Assembly: GCA_021014325.1 (NCBI GenBank)
Contig: CM037460.1
Span: 14,861,486-14,925,485 of the forward strand
Source of the DNA: Plazaster borealis
Lineage: Eukaryota > Echinodermata > Asteroidea > Forcipulatida > Labidiasteridae
Length of the DNA stretch: 64,000 nt
Reading direction: 5' to 3'
Shown: piece after piece, positions 1 to 11,218 of the stretch
Position numbering within the stretch: position 1 is the first letter of the stretch
How the letters are laid out: every line of letters begins with the position of its first letter
Translations under genes and position numbers: made by a program
Notes under the pieces: generated by a model
What the model was told of the DNA's origin: nothing
Databases searched by the model: none
The model's input: only the letters and a program-made list of their open reading frames with translations

Positions 1-3000
1 TTTTTGTCGAAATTGGGCTAAAATCTGATAAAATCACAAGGGGTAAGCCTTGCATTTTTGTCGAAATTGGGCTAAAATTGATAAAATAACAAGGGATAAG
101 TCTTGCATTTTTGGCAAGATTGGGCTTAAATCAGATAAAGTCACATGGGGTAAGCCTTGCATTTTTATGGAAATTGGGTTAAGATCAGATAAAGTCACAT
201 GGGGTAAGCCTTGCATTTTTGTCGAAATTGGGCTTAAATTTGATAAAATCACAAGGGCTAAGCCTTGCATTTTTGTCGAAAATGGGCTAAAATCTGTTAA
301 AATCACAGGGGGGTAAGCTTTACACTTTTGTCGAAATATGGGCTAAAATCTGATAAAATCACAAGGGGTAAGCATTGCATTTTTGTCGAAATTGGGCTAA
401 AATCTGATAAAATCACAAGGGGTAAGCCTTGCATTTTTGTCGAAATTGGGCTAAAATTGATAAAATAACAAGGGATAAGTCTTGCATTTTTGGCAAGATT
501 GGGCTTAAATCAGATAAAGTCACATGGGGTAAGCCTTGCATTTTTATGGAAATTGGGTTAAGATCAGATAAAGTCACATGGGGTAAGCCTTGCATTTTTT
601 GTCGAAATTGGGCTTAAATTTGATAAAATCACAAGGGCTAAGCCTTGCATTTTTGTCGAAAATGGGCTAAAATCTGTTAAAATCACAGGGGGTAAGCTTT
701 ACACTTTTGTCGAAATATGGGCTAAAATCTGATAAAATCACAAGGGGGTAAGCATTGCATTTTTGTCGAAATTGGGCTAAAATCTGATAAAATCACAAGG
801 GGTAAGCCTTGCATTTTTGTCGAAATTGGGCTAAAATTGATAAAATAACAAGGGATAAGTCTTGCATTTTTGGCAAGATTGGGCTTAAATCAGATAAAGT
901 CACATGGGGTAAGCCTTGCATTTTTATGGAAATTGGGTTAAGATCAGATAAAGTCACATGGGGTAAGCCTTGCATATTTTGTCGAAATTGGGCTTAAATT
1001 TGATAAAATCACAAGGGCTAAGCCTTGCATTTTTGTCGAAAATGGGCTAAAATCTGTTAAAATCACAGGGGGGTAAGCTTTACACTTTTGTCGAAATATG
1101 GGCTAAAATCTGATAAAATCACAAGGGGTTAAGCATTGCATTTTTGTCGAAATTGGGCTAAAATCTGATAAAATCACAAGGGGTAAGCCTTGCATTTTTG
1201 TCGAAATTGGGCTAAAATTGATAAAATAACAAGGGATAAGTCTTGCATTTTTGGCAAGATTGGGCTTAAATCAGATAAAGTCACATGGGGTAAGCCTTGC
1301 ATTTTTATGGAAATTGGGTTAAGATCAGATAAAGTCACATGGGGTAAGCCTTGCATTTTTGTCGAAATTGGGCTTAAATTTGATAAAATCACAAGGGCTA
1401 AGCCTTGCATTTTTGTCGAAAATGGGCTAAAATCTGTTAAAATCACAGGGGGGTAAGCTTTACACTTTTGTCGAAATATGGGCTAAAATCTGATAAAATC
1501 ACAAGGGGTAAGCATTGCATTTTTGTCGAAATTGGGCTAAAATCTGATAAAATCACAAGGGGTAAGCCTTGCATTTTTGTCGAAATTGGGCTAAAATTGA
1601 TAAAATAACAAGGGATAAGTCTTGCATTTTTGGCAAGATTGGGCTTAAATCAGATAAAGTCACATGGGGTAAGCCTTGCATTTTTATGGAAATTGGGTTA
1701 AGATCAGATAAAGTCACATGGGGTAAGCCTTGCATTTTTGTCGAAATTGGGCTTAAATTTGATAAAATCACAAGGGCTAAGCCTTGCAAATTTGTCGAAA
1801 ATGGGCTAAAATCTGTTAAAATCACAGGGGGGTAAGCTTTACACTTTTGTCGAAATATGGGCTAAAATCTGATAAAATCACAAGGGGGTAAGCATTGCAA
1901 TTTTGTCGAAATTGGGCTAAAATCTGATAAAATCACAAGGGGTAAGCCTTGCATTTTTGTCGAAATTGGGCTAAAATTGATAAAATAACAAGGGATAAGT
2001 CTTGCATTTTTGGCAAGATTGGGCTTAAATCAGATAAAGTCACATGGGGTAAGCCTTGCATTTTTATGGAAATTGGGTTAAGATCAGATAAAGTCACATG
2101 GGGTAAGCCTTGCATTTTTGTCGAAATTGGGCTTAAATTTGATAAAATCACAAGGGCTAAGCCTTGCATTTTTGTCGAAAATGGGCTAAAATCTGTTAAA
2201 ATCACAGGGGGGTAAGCTTTACACTTTTGTCGAAATATGGGCTAAAATCTGATAAAATCACAAGGGGGTAAGCATTGCATTTTTGTCGAAATTGGGCTAA
2301 AATCTGATAAAATCACAAGGGGTAAGCCTTGCATTTTTGTCGAAATTGGGCTAAAATTGATAAAATAACAAGGGATAAGTCTTGCATTTTTGGCAAGATT
2401 GGGCTTAAATCAGATAAAGTCACATGGGGTAAGCCTTGCATTTTTATGGAAATTGGGTTAAGATCAGATAAAGTCACATGGGGTAAGCCTTGCATTTTTT
2501 GTCGAAATTGGGCTTAAATTTGATAAAATCACAAGGGCTAAGCCTTGCATTTTTGTCGAAAATGGGCTAAAATCTGTTAAAATCACAGGGGGGTAAGCTT
2601 TACACTTTTGTCGAAATATGGGCTAAAATCTGATAAAATCACATGGGGTAAGCATTGCATTTTTGTCGAAATTGGGCTAAAATCTGATAAAATCACAAGG
2701 GGTAAGCCTTGCATTTTTGTCGAAATTGGGCTAAAATTGATAAAATAACAAGGGATAAGTCTTGCATTTTTGGCAAGATTGGGCTTAAATCAGATAAAGT
2801 CACATGGGGTAAGCCTTGCATTTTTATGGAAATTGGGTTAAGATCAGATAAAGTCACATGGGGTAAGCCTTGCATTTTTTGTCGAAATTGGGCTTAAATT
2901 TGATAAAATCACAAGGGCTAAGCCTTGCATTTTTGTCGAAAATGGGCTAAAATCTGTTAAAAACACAGGGGGGAAAGCTTTACACATTTGTAGAAAAATG

Positions 3001-4690
3001 CGCTAAAATCTGAAAAAAACAAAAGCGCGTAAGCAATCCAGTAATGGCGAAATTGGGCTAAAATCTGATAAAATCACAAGGGGTAAGCCGTTCAATTTTG
3101 TCGAAATTGGGCTAAAATTGATAAAATAACAAGGGATAAGTCTTGCATTTTTGGCAAGATTGGGCTTAAATCAGATAAAGTCACATGGGGTAAGCCTTGC
3201 ATTTTTATGGAAATTGGGTTAAGATCAGATAAAGTCACATGGGGTAAGCCTTGCATGATTTGTCGAAATTGGGCTTAAATTTGATAAAATCACAAGGGCT
3301 AAGCCTTGCATTTTTGTCGAAAATGGGCTAAAATCTGTTAAAATCACAGGGGGGTAAGCTTTACACTTTTGTCGAAATATGGGCTAAAATCTGATAAAAT
3401 CACAAGGGGTAAGCATTGCATTTTTGTCGAAATTGGGCTAAAATCTGATAAAATCACAAGGGGTAAGCCTTGCATTTTTGTCGAAATTGGGCTAAAATTG
3501 ATAAAATAACAAGGGATAAGTCTTGCATTTTTGGCAAGATTGGGCTTAAATCAGATAAAGTCACATGGGGTAAGCCTTGCATTTTTATGGAAATTGGGTT
3601 AAGATCAGATAAAGTCACATGGGGTAAGCCTTGCATTTTTGTCGAAATTGGGCTTAAATTTGATAAAATCACAAGGGCTAAGCCTTGCATTTTTGTCGAA
3701 AATGGGCTAAAATCTGTTAAAATCACAGGGGGGTAAGCTTTACACTTTTGTCGAAATATGGGCTAAAATCTGATAAAATCACAAGGGGGTAAGCATTGCA
3801 TTTTTGTCGAAATTGGGCTAAAATCTGATAAAATCACAAGGGGTAAGCCTTGCATTTTGTCGAAATTGGGCTAAAATTGATAAAATAACAAGGGATAAGT
3901 CTTGCATTTTTGGCAAGATTGGGCTTAAATCAGATAAAGTCACATGGGGTAAGCCTTGCATTTTTATGGAAATTGGGTTAAGATCAGATAAAGTCACATT
4001 TTTTGTCGAAATTGGGCTTAAATTTGATAAAATCACAAGGGCTAAGCCTTGCATTTTTGTCGAAAATGGGCTAAAATCTGTTAAAATCACAGGGGGGTAA
4101 GCTTTACACTTTTGTCGAAATATGGGCTAAAATCTGATAAAATCACAAGGGGTAAGCATTGCATTTTTGTCGAAATTGGGCTAAAATCTGATAAAATCAC
4201 AAGGGGTAAGCCTTGCATTTTTGTCGAAATTGGGCTAAAATTGATAAAATAACAAGGGATAAGTCTTGCATTTTTGGCAAGATTGGGCTTAAATCAGATA
4301 AAGTCACATGGGGTAAGCCTTGCATTTTTATGGAAATTGGGTTAAGATCAGATAAAGTCACATGGGGTAAGCCTTGCATTTTTTGTCGAAATTGGGCTTA
4401 AATTTGATAAAATCACAAGGGCTAAGCCTTGCATTTTTGTCGAAAATGGGCTAAAATCTGTTAAAATCACAGGGGGGTAAGCTTTACACTTTTGTCGAAA
4501 TATGGGCTAAAATCTGATAAAATCACAAGGGGGTAAGCATTGCATTTTTTTCAAAATTGGGCGAAAATCAGATATAGTTACATGGGGTGAGCCTTGCATT
4601 TTTGTCGAATTTGGACTAAAATCAGATAAAATCACAAGGAGTAAGCCCTTGCATTTTTGTGAAATCAGATAAAATCGGATAAAAGTTGCA
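1..4690 (-). repeat. Satellite array, 380-bp seven-monomer higher-order repeat (left block)
   Basis: About twelve copies of a 380-bp unit recur with 379-381 bp spacing. Each unit holds seven related monomers of 53-56 bp, recognisable by core strings such as GCCCAATTTCGAC and GCAAGGCTTACCCC on the minus strand. The same seven variants follow in the same order in every unit, which defines a higher-order repeat. The copy near 3,818-4,196 is about 15 bp short at 3,999-4,005. The copy at 2,960-3,060 carries a dense patch of substitutions. Long frames read through on both strands only because the monomer is about 18 codons long and poor in stops; I do not regard them as genes. The order matches the 23-47 kb block in the opposite orientation. 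Confidence 0.95.
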
Positions 4691-4696
4691 TCTTTT

Positions 4697-6033
4697 TCGA
4701 AATAGATCACGGACCGAGTCTGTCAGGTAGTTGGTGGGGAACGGGCGCCGTCGGCCCCTTTGAGGTTGCATCTCCGAAGGCCTCCAAAATAAATGCAACG
4801 CAAATATTAAACAATGCTGCAATATTATTTGTATCTTTTATTGTGGTTTTGCATAAAAAAAACACCTAAAAAGTACAAATTGAATCTGGATAAAAAAGGT
4901 AAAAAGTTACGCTGTGGTTGTCGGGCTTTCAGGCACCGGAATCAGTTTAATAGCACACACTGGCCCCTATCCGGCTTCCCTAGTTCCCTTATGGCAATGG
5001 CCTCCGACCCACAGCATGTCCTCCCCTGTTTCCGATCCTAACCTTTGAATTGGCGCTGCCCATCAGGGGAGGAAAACAAGACAGAACCCCAGTCACGCTT
5101 TAGCCACATCAAGCAGTCTTGTACCTATAATGTAGGGTCAGCCGGGCTCGAACCCAGACCGGGGCGTCTGAGCGTGAAACAGTCCCGGCACTTATCCAAC
5201 TGTGCTAGTTAGTGTCGGTACTTAATCCCGGGACTTTACATTGTATGTAGCTTGGAATCCACGTGCAACTAATTGACCATAACTATTTTTGACCGCATGA
5301 GGGAGGGCGGGCGTTTTCACCAGGGAATTATCTAGGGGTGCACCCCACTAATTCAACTCCCATAGCATTCAGTGCAAAAGGCTAAATATTCAAAAATACA
5401 CGAAAAATACTTAAAAGTCTCACAGCTTTTTACAGTAAAGGGAAAAGTATTAATTGACTCTTGAACTTTTATTCTCTGCTCAATTTAATATGGGGAGTCC
5501 CTGGTCCCGTCGAGTTATTCTCCCTCCAAATCAAAACACCCCTACACCAGTGTAATTTTCCAAACGTCCGAGCATCAATCTTGAAAAATGTCCCTACACC
5601 TCTCGGCAAATAGGACCAGTTTTTCAGGGCCTATGTCATCCAAAATACCTCAAGTTGGAAGTCAACAACCCCCAGGTTACAATTGGGCAACATTTTTACA
5701 CTCTACCCGTTTTATTGGGCTCTCAAGTCTGTATAATATAGGATATTTTGAGGGCCTACAAAATATTCATGAGCTCGATGCTCTGTTTTCTCCATATTTA
5801 GTGGGGTGCATCCCTAGGACGCACCACCCTAGATAAGCTCCCATAGCAACCAATGCTAAATGCTAAATATTCAAATATACTCAAAAAATAATTAAAGTCT
5901 CTCTCAGCAGCCTCTTGAAAACCAATCAAACACATTTTCGGACAACTAAACGTCAGATTGCTTTTCAATTTTTGGCAGGTCTGCCGTTTTGGAATCTTTG
6001 CTAATTACCCCAGAAATAAACACCCCGACCGAT
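4697..6033 (-). mobile_element. Spacer element, long form, with tRNA-like Pol III promoter
   Basis: On the minus strand this matches the 860-bp spacer found elsewhere in the array, but it is about 490 bp longer. The minus-strand A box TAGCACAGTTGG lies at 5,196-5,207 and the B box GGTTCGAGCCC at 5,144-5,154. GCAC/GTGC pairs to form a D-arm-like stem beside the A box, which indicates a tRNA-derived SINE head. The junction to the satellite at about 4,697 is the same as in the plus-strand copies. Extra sequence at about 5,330-5,815 is a diverged duplicate of part of the element. It may be the ancestral long form at the edge of the array, but the direction of change is inference. Confidence 0.75.
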
Positions 6034-6310
6034 GGGGTTAGGGTTAGTGTTGGTTACCCGAATATAGGTTTTTTTCCCAAACCGATTTGCTGCCAGTTTT
6101 TGTGAAAAACTTATCCACTTTCTAAGCCAAATAGGACCAACTTTAAAGCCTACAATTTTATCAATTCTCCTCAAAAGTTGAAGCACAGAACCCCCAGGTT
6201 GTGGTAACTTGTCATACTATCACAATCTATCAGTTGCATGACCCCCAAAACCAGGCCAAAACGTTATTATTCAGCAGATTGTGAGGGCCTACAAAATAAT
6301 GATGATCAGT
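5330..6310. repeat. Two diverged tandem copies of a ~490-bp unit
   Basis: Unit 1 (about 5,330-5,815) and unit 2 (about 5,816-6,310) share landmarks in the same order. These are CTCCCATAGCA, GCTAAATATTCAAA, CAAATAGGACCA, ACCCCCAGGTT and GAGGGCCTACAAAATA. Similarity is patchy, so the duplication is old. Short spacer copies elsewhere keep only the part of unit 2 next to the SINE head. No coding capacity is evident. Confidence 0.7.
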
Positions 6311-6690
6311 TTGGCGCACGAACTTAGATTAAGCCTTGCATTGTTTTCCAAAATGGGCTGAAATTGTTGAATCAGAAGGAGTAAGCCTGGCATTTTTGTC
6401 GAAATTGGGCTAAAATCTGATAAAAGCGTTGCTTTTTTTTTATTATAAATGGGCAGATATTTAAAAAAATCATTAAAAAAAGCATTTTTATCGAATTTAG
6501 GTCAGATTTAAAGTTGTGTCAAGTTATATAAAAGGCACCAGTATTGCCTACTGCATCATTTCACAGCAGAAAGTCGCAACTTAGATTAAGCCCTGCATTT
6601 TTTTCAAAAATGGGCTGAAATTGATAAAATCAGGAGTAAGCCTTGCATTTTTGTCGAAATCGGGCTACAATCGGATAAAATCACAAGGGA
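6311..6690 (-). repeat. Degenerate satellite monomers at array edge
   Basis: Isolated, strongly diverged monomers are visible at about 6,330-6,430 and 6,585-6,690 (for example GTAAGCCTTGCATTTTTGTC). Between them lies non-satellite sequence with TATATAAAAGGCACC and CTACTGCATCATTT. Similar material recurs at the other array edge near 21.7-22.0 kb. Decayed, low-copy monomers are typical of satellite borders, where homogenisation is weak. Confidence 0.7.
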
Positions 6691-7063
6691 TATTAGCTCT
6701 GCTTTTTTTGATAAATGGGGAGATATTAGAAAAAATCTTAAACAAATCATTTTTAAGGAGAAAGTCGGAACTTAGATTTTGCTTTACAAAAATGTCCCAT
6801 TAGCGAAAATCTCTTAAATCTACTCAATGGCTTTACTGCGACTCTTATCAGCTGCATGACATTCTAGAGCAGATGACTTACCACTAGATCACCGAGATTG
6901 CCAGGTAATATGGATACGTATTAATCAGAGGGAAACAAATACTTATTCTTCAGATCATGAGCTGTTTTATTTATACATAATTTAAATGATCAGTCAATAA
7001 AATAAATCATTCATGTTATATTATATTACATCCAACTTAACCTGATATTAAACACTATGACCA
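6691..7063. other. Non-satellite flank, no gene seen
   Basis: AT-rich sequence without a convincing reading frame. On the minus strand at about 6,850-6,905 there is an A-box-like TGATCTAGTGG followed by a short CTGC/GCAG stem, but no B box. This could be the remnant of a tRNA-derived SINE. The evidence is weak. Confidence 0.35.
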
Positions 7064-7192
7064 TTAAAGGTCTGCATACGTTTGGTAATGACTCTGGAAA
7101 TTAATGGCAATAAAAACTTACTTGGTAAGAAGTACAGCAGCTTTGGACAGTATCGTGCATTTTGAAAAAGAAAATCACTTAAAAGTACTGCG
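7064..7192 (+). mobile_element. MITE fragment (TTAA-AGG family), cut by gap
   Basis: Starts TTAAAGG and continues with TACGTTTGGTAATGACTCTG. It then matches the left end of the MITE at 59,485-59,884, including the shared string CTTACTTGGTAAGAAGTACA. It runs straight into the N gap, so the right end is not seen. Confidence 0.75.
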
Positions 7193-7692
7193 NNNNNNNN
7201 NNNNNNNNNNNNNNNNNNNNNNNNNNNNNNNNNNNNNNNNNNNNNNNNNNNNNNNNNNNNNNNNNNNNNNNNNNNNNNNNNNNNNNNNNNNNNNNNNNNN
7301 NNNNNNNNNNNNNNNNNNNNNNNNNNNNNNNNNNNNNNNNNNNNNNNNNNNNNNNNNNNNNNNNNNNNNNNNNNNNNNNNNNNNNNNNNNNNNNNNNNNN
7401 NNNNNNNNNNNNNNNNNNNNNNNNNNNNNNNNNNNNNNNNNNNNNNNNNNNNNNNNNNNNNNNNNNNNNNNNNNNNNNNNNNNNNNNNNNNNNNNNNNNN
7501 NNNNNNNNNNNNNNNNNNNNNNNNNNNNNNNNNNNNNNNNNNNNNNNNNNNNNNNNNNNNNNNNNNNNNNNNNNNNNNNNNNNNNNNNNNNNNNNNNNNN
7601 NNNNNNNNNNNNNNNNNNNNNNNNNNNNNNNNNNNNNNNNNNNNNNNNNNNNNNNNNNNNNNNNNNNNNNNNNNNNNNNNNNNNNNNNNNNN
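7193..7692. other. Assembly gap (500 N)
   Basis: Exactly 500 undetermined bases. The same length at all three gaps implies a scaffolding placeholder rather than a measured distance. A MITE lies on the left and the middle of a spacer element on the right, and the satellite orientation differs on the two sides. Confidence 0.99.
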
Positions 7693-8228
7693 CCCGGGAT
7701 TAAGTACCGACACTAACTAGCACAGTTGGATAAGTGCCGGGACTGTTTCACGCTCAGACGCCCCGGTCTGGGTTCGAGCCCGGCTGACCCTACATTATAG
7801 GTACAAGACTGCTTGATGTGGCTAAAGCGTGACTGGGGTTCTGTCTTGTTTTCCTCCCCTGATGGGCAGCGCCAATTCAAAGGTTAGGATCGGAAACAGG
7901 GGAGGACATGCTGTGGGTCGGAGGCCATTGCCATAAGGGAACTAGGGAAGCCGGATAGGGGCCAGTGTGTGCTATTAAACTGATTCCGGTGCCTGAAAGC
8001 CCGACAACCACAGCGTAACTTTTTACCTTTTTTATCCAGATTCAATTTGTACTTTTTAGGTGTTTTTTATGCAACAACACAAAAAAAAGATACAAATAAT
8101 ATTGCAGCATTGTTTAATATTTGCGTTGCATTTATTTTGGAGGCCTTCGGAGATGCAACCTCAAAGGGGCCGACGGCGCTCCGTTCCCCACCAACTGCCT
8201 GACAGACTCGGTGCGTGATCTATTTCGA
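7693..8228 (+). mobile_element. Spacer element, 5'-truncated by gap
   Basis: Begins at CCCGGGATTAAG inside the spacer and runs to its normal right junction. The A box is at 7,718-7,729 and the B box at 7,771-7,781. A relative of the copy at 10,363-11,218 (both share GACGGCGCTCCG near the right end). Confidence 0.85.
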
Positions 8229-10362
8229 CAAAGATGCAACTTTTATCCGATTTTATCTGATTTCACAAAAATGCAAGGGCTTACTCCTTGTGATTTTATC
8301 TGATTTTAGTCCAAATTCGACAAAAATGCAAGGCTCACCCCATGTAACTATATCTGATTTTCGCCCAATTTTGAAAAAAATGCAATGCTTACCCCCTTGT
8401 GATTTTATCAGATTTTAGCCCATATTTCGACAAAAGTGTAAAGCTTACCCCCCTGTGATTTTAACAGATTTTAGCCCATTTTCGACAAAAATGCAAGGCT
8501 TAGCCCTTGTAATTTTATCAAATTTAAGCCCAATTTCGACAAAAATGCAAGGCTTACCCCATGTGACTTTATCTGATTTTAACCCAATTTCGATAAAAAT
8601 GCAAGGCTTACCCCATGTGACTTTATCTGATTTAAGCCCAATCTTGCCAAAAATGCAAGACTTATCCCTTGTTATTTTATCAAATTTTAGCCCAATTTCG
8701 ACACAAATGCGAGGCTTACCCTTTGTGATTTTATCAGATTTTAGCCCAATTTCGACAAAAATGCCAGGCTTACGCCTACCTCTTGTGATTTTTTCAGATT
8801 TTAGCCCAATTTCGACACAAATGCAAAGCTTACCCCCTTGTGATTTTATCAGATTTTAGCCCTCATTCGACAAAGATACAACTTTTATCCGCCTTTATCT
8901 GATTCCACAAAAATGCAAGGGCTTACTCCTTGTGATTTTATCTGATTTTAGCCCAATTTCGACAAAAATGCAAGGCTCAACCCATGTGACTTTATGTGAT
9001 TTTCGCCCAATTTTGAAAAAAATGCAAGGCTTACCCCTTGTGATTTTATCAGATTTTAGCCCATATTTCGACAAAAATGCGAGGCTTACCCCTTGTGATT
9101 TTATCAGATTTTAGCCCAATTTCGACGAAAATGCAAGGCTTACCCATGTGACTTTATCTGATTTTAGCCAAATTTTGACAAAAATGCAATGCTTACCCCT
9201 AGTGATTTTATCCGATTTTAGCCCAATTTTGATAAAAGTGCAAGGCTTACTAACCCCTTTGATTGTATCCGATTTTATCCAAATCTTGACAAAAAAAGCA
9301 AATCTTACCCCCCCCCCCCCCCGCCTGTGATTTTTAACAGATTTTAGCCCATTTTCGACAAAAGTGCAAAGCTTACCCCTTGTGATTTTATCAAATTTAA
9401 AATGCAAGGCAATTTTATCCAATTTTAGCCAAATTTTAGCCCAATTTTGACAAAAATGCAAGGCTCAGCCCTTGTGATTTCATCAAATTTTAGCCCAATT
9501 TCGACATAAATGCAAGGCTAACCCCATGTGAGTTTATCTGATTTTAGCCCAATTTCGATAAAAATGTAAGGCTCTCCCCTTGTGTTTTTATCAAATTTTA
9601 GCCCAATTCGACAAAACTACAAGGCTCACCCCATGTGACTTTATCTAATTTTAGCCCAATTTCGACAAAAATGCAAGGCTTAGCCCTTGTTAATTATCAA
9701 ATTTTAGCCCGATTTCGACACAAAAAGCAAGGCTTACGCCTACCTCTTGTAATTTAATCAGATTTTAGCCCAATCTCGAAAAAAATGCCAGGCTTACATT
9801 TTGTAATTTGTTCAGATTTTTGCCCAATTTCGACAAATATGCAAGGCTTATCCCTTGTTATTTTATCAAATTTTAGCCCAATTTCGAAAATATGCAAGGC
9901 TAACCCCCTTGTGATTTTATCAGATTTCAGCCCAATTTCGACAAAAATGCATTTTTTAACCGATTTTATCTGATTTCACAAAAATGCAAGGGCTTACCCC
10001 CCTGTGATTTTATCAGATTTTAGCCCATTTTCGACAAAAATGCAAGGCTTAGCCCTTGTGATTTTATCAAATTTTAGCCCAATTTCGACAAAAATGCAAG
10101 GCTTACCCCATGTGACTTTATCTGATTTTAGCCCAATCTCGAAAAAAATGCCAGGCTTACATCTTGTATTTTTTTCAGATTTTTGCCCAATTTCGACATA
10201 TGCAAAGCTTACCCCCTTGTGATTTTATCAGATTTCAGCCCAATTTCGACAAATATGCATTTTTTATCAGATTTTATCTGATTTCACAAAAATGCAAGGG
10301 CTTACCCCTTGTGATTTTGTCAGATTTTAGCCCAATTTCGACAAAAATGCAAGGCTTAGCGC
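8229..10362 (+). repeat. Satellite, diverged ~54-bp monomers
   Basis: About forty monomers of the same family, clearly more varied than in the 380-bp arrays. Variants include CGACACAAATGC, insertions of TACGCC near 8,772 and 9,735, shortened monomers near 9,400, and a run of 15 C at 9,308-9,322. Around 8,400-8,800 the monomers occur once in the same order as the 380-bp repeat. No higher-order period dominates here. Confidence 0.9.
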
Positions 10363-11218
10363 TATCGGTCGGGGTGTTTATTTCTGGGGTAATTAGCTAA
10401 GATTCCAAACGGCTGACATGCCAAAAATTGAAAAGAAATCTGACGTTTAGTTGTCCGAAAATAATGTTTGATTGGTTTTCAAGAGGCTGCTGAGAGAGAC
10501 TTTAACTAGTTTTTGAGTATATTTGAATATTTAGCATTTAGCATTGGTTGCTATGGGAGCTTATCTAGGGTTGTGCACCCTAAATACTTCCCTGGTGAAA
10601 ACGCCCGCCCTCCCTCATGCGGTCAAAAATAGTTATGGTCAATTAGTTGCACGTGGATTCCAAGCTACATACAATGTAAAGTCCCGGGATTAAGTACCGA
10701 CACTAACTAGCACAGTTGGATAAGTGCCGGGACTGTTTCACGCTCAGACGCCCCGGTCTGGGTTCGAGTCCGGCTGACCCTATATATAGGTTCTAGACTG
10801 CTTGATGTGGCTAAAGCGTGACTGGGGTTCTGTCTTGTCTCCTCCCCTGATGGACAGCGCCAGTTCAAAGGTTAGGATCGGAAACAGGGGAGGACATGCT
10901 GTGGGTCGGATGCCACGCCATAAGGGAACTAGGGAAGCCGGATAGGGGCCAGTGTGTGCTATTAAACTGATTCCGGTGCCTGAAAGCCCGACAACCACAG
11001 CGTAACTTTTTACCTTTTTTATCCAGATTCAATTTGTATATACTTTTTAGGTGTTTTTTATGCAACAACACAATAAAAGATACAAATAATATTGCAGCAT
11101 TGTTTAATATTTGCGTTGCATTTATTTTGGAGGCCTTCGGAGATGCAACCTCAAAGGGGCCGACGGCGCTCCGTTCCCCACCAACTGGCTGACAGACTCG
11201 GTCCGTGATCTATTTCGA
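10363..11218 (+). mobile_element. Spacer element, full short form (copy 1)
   Basis: About 856 bp from TATCGGTCGGGG to GATCTATTTCGA, flanked by satellite on both sides. The A box is at 10,708-10,719. The B box at 10,761-10,771 reads GGTTCGAGTCC, a better Pol III consensus than in the other copies. It carries GATTCCAAACGG near its left end, the variant also found in the truncated remnants at 11.9-19.9 kb. Confidence 0.85.

Noticed and set aside
1..4690. Many 60-90 residue open frames on both strands, with MQGLPHVTLSDL or GKPCIFVEIGL repeats
   Set aside because: They are translations of a tandem satellite, most begin with non-ATG codons, appear on both strands at once, and are broken by 53/55/56-bp monomers. 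Not genes.
4814..5041. 75-residue frame repeated in every spacer copy
   Set aside because: Conservation follows from co-amplification of the spacer. The frame crosses the SINE body, has no domain, and shows no sign of coding constraint.
6030..6055. Telomere-type repeat near GGGGTTAGGGTTAG
   Set aside because: Less than two TTAGGG units and no further copies nearby, so chance is sufficient.
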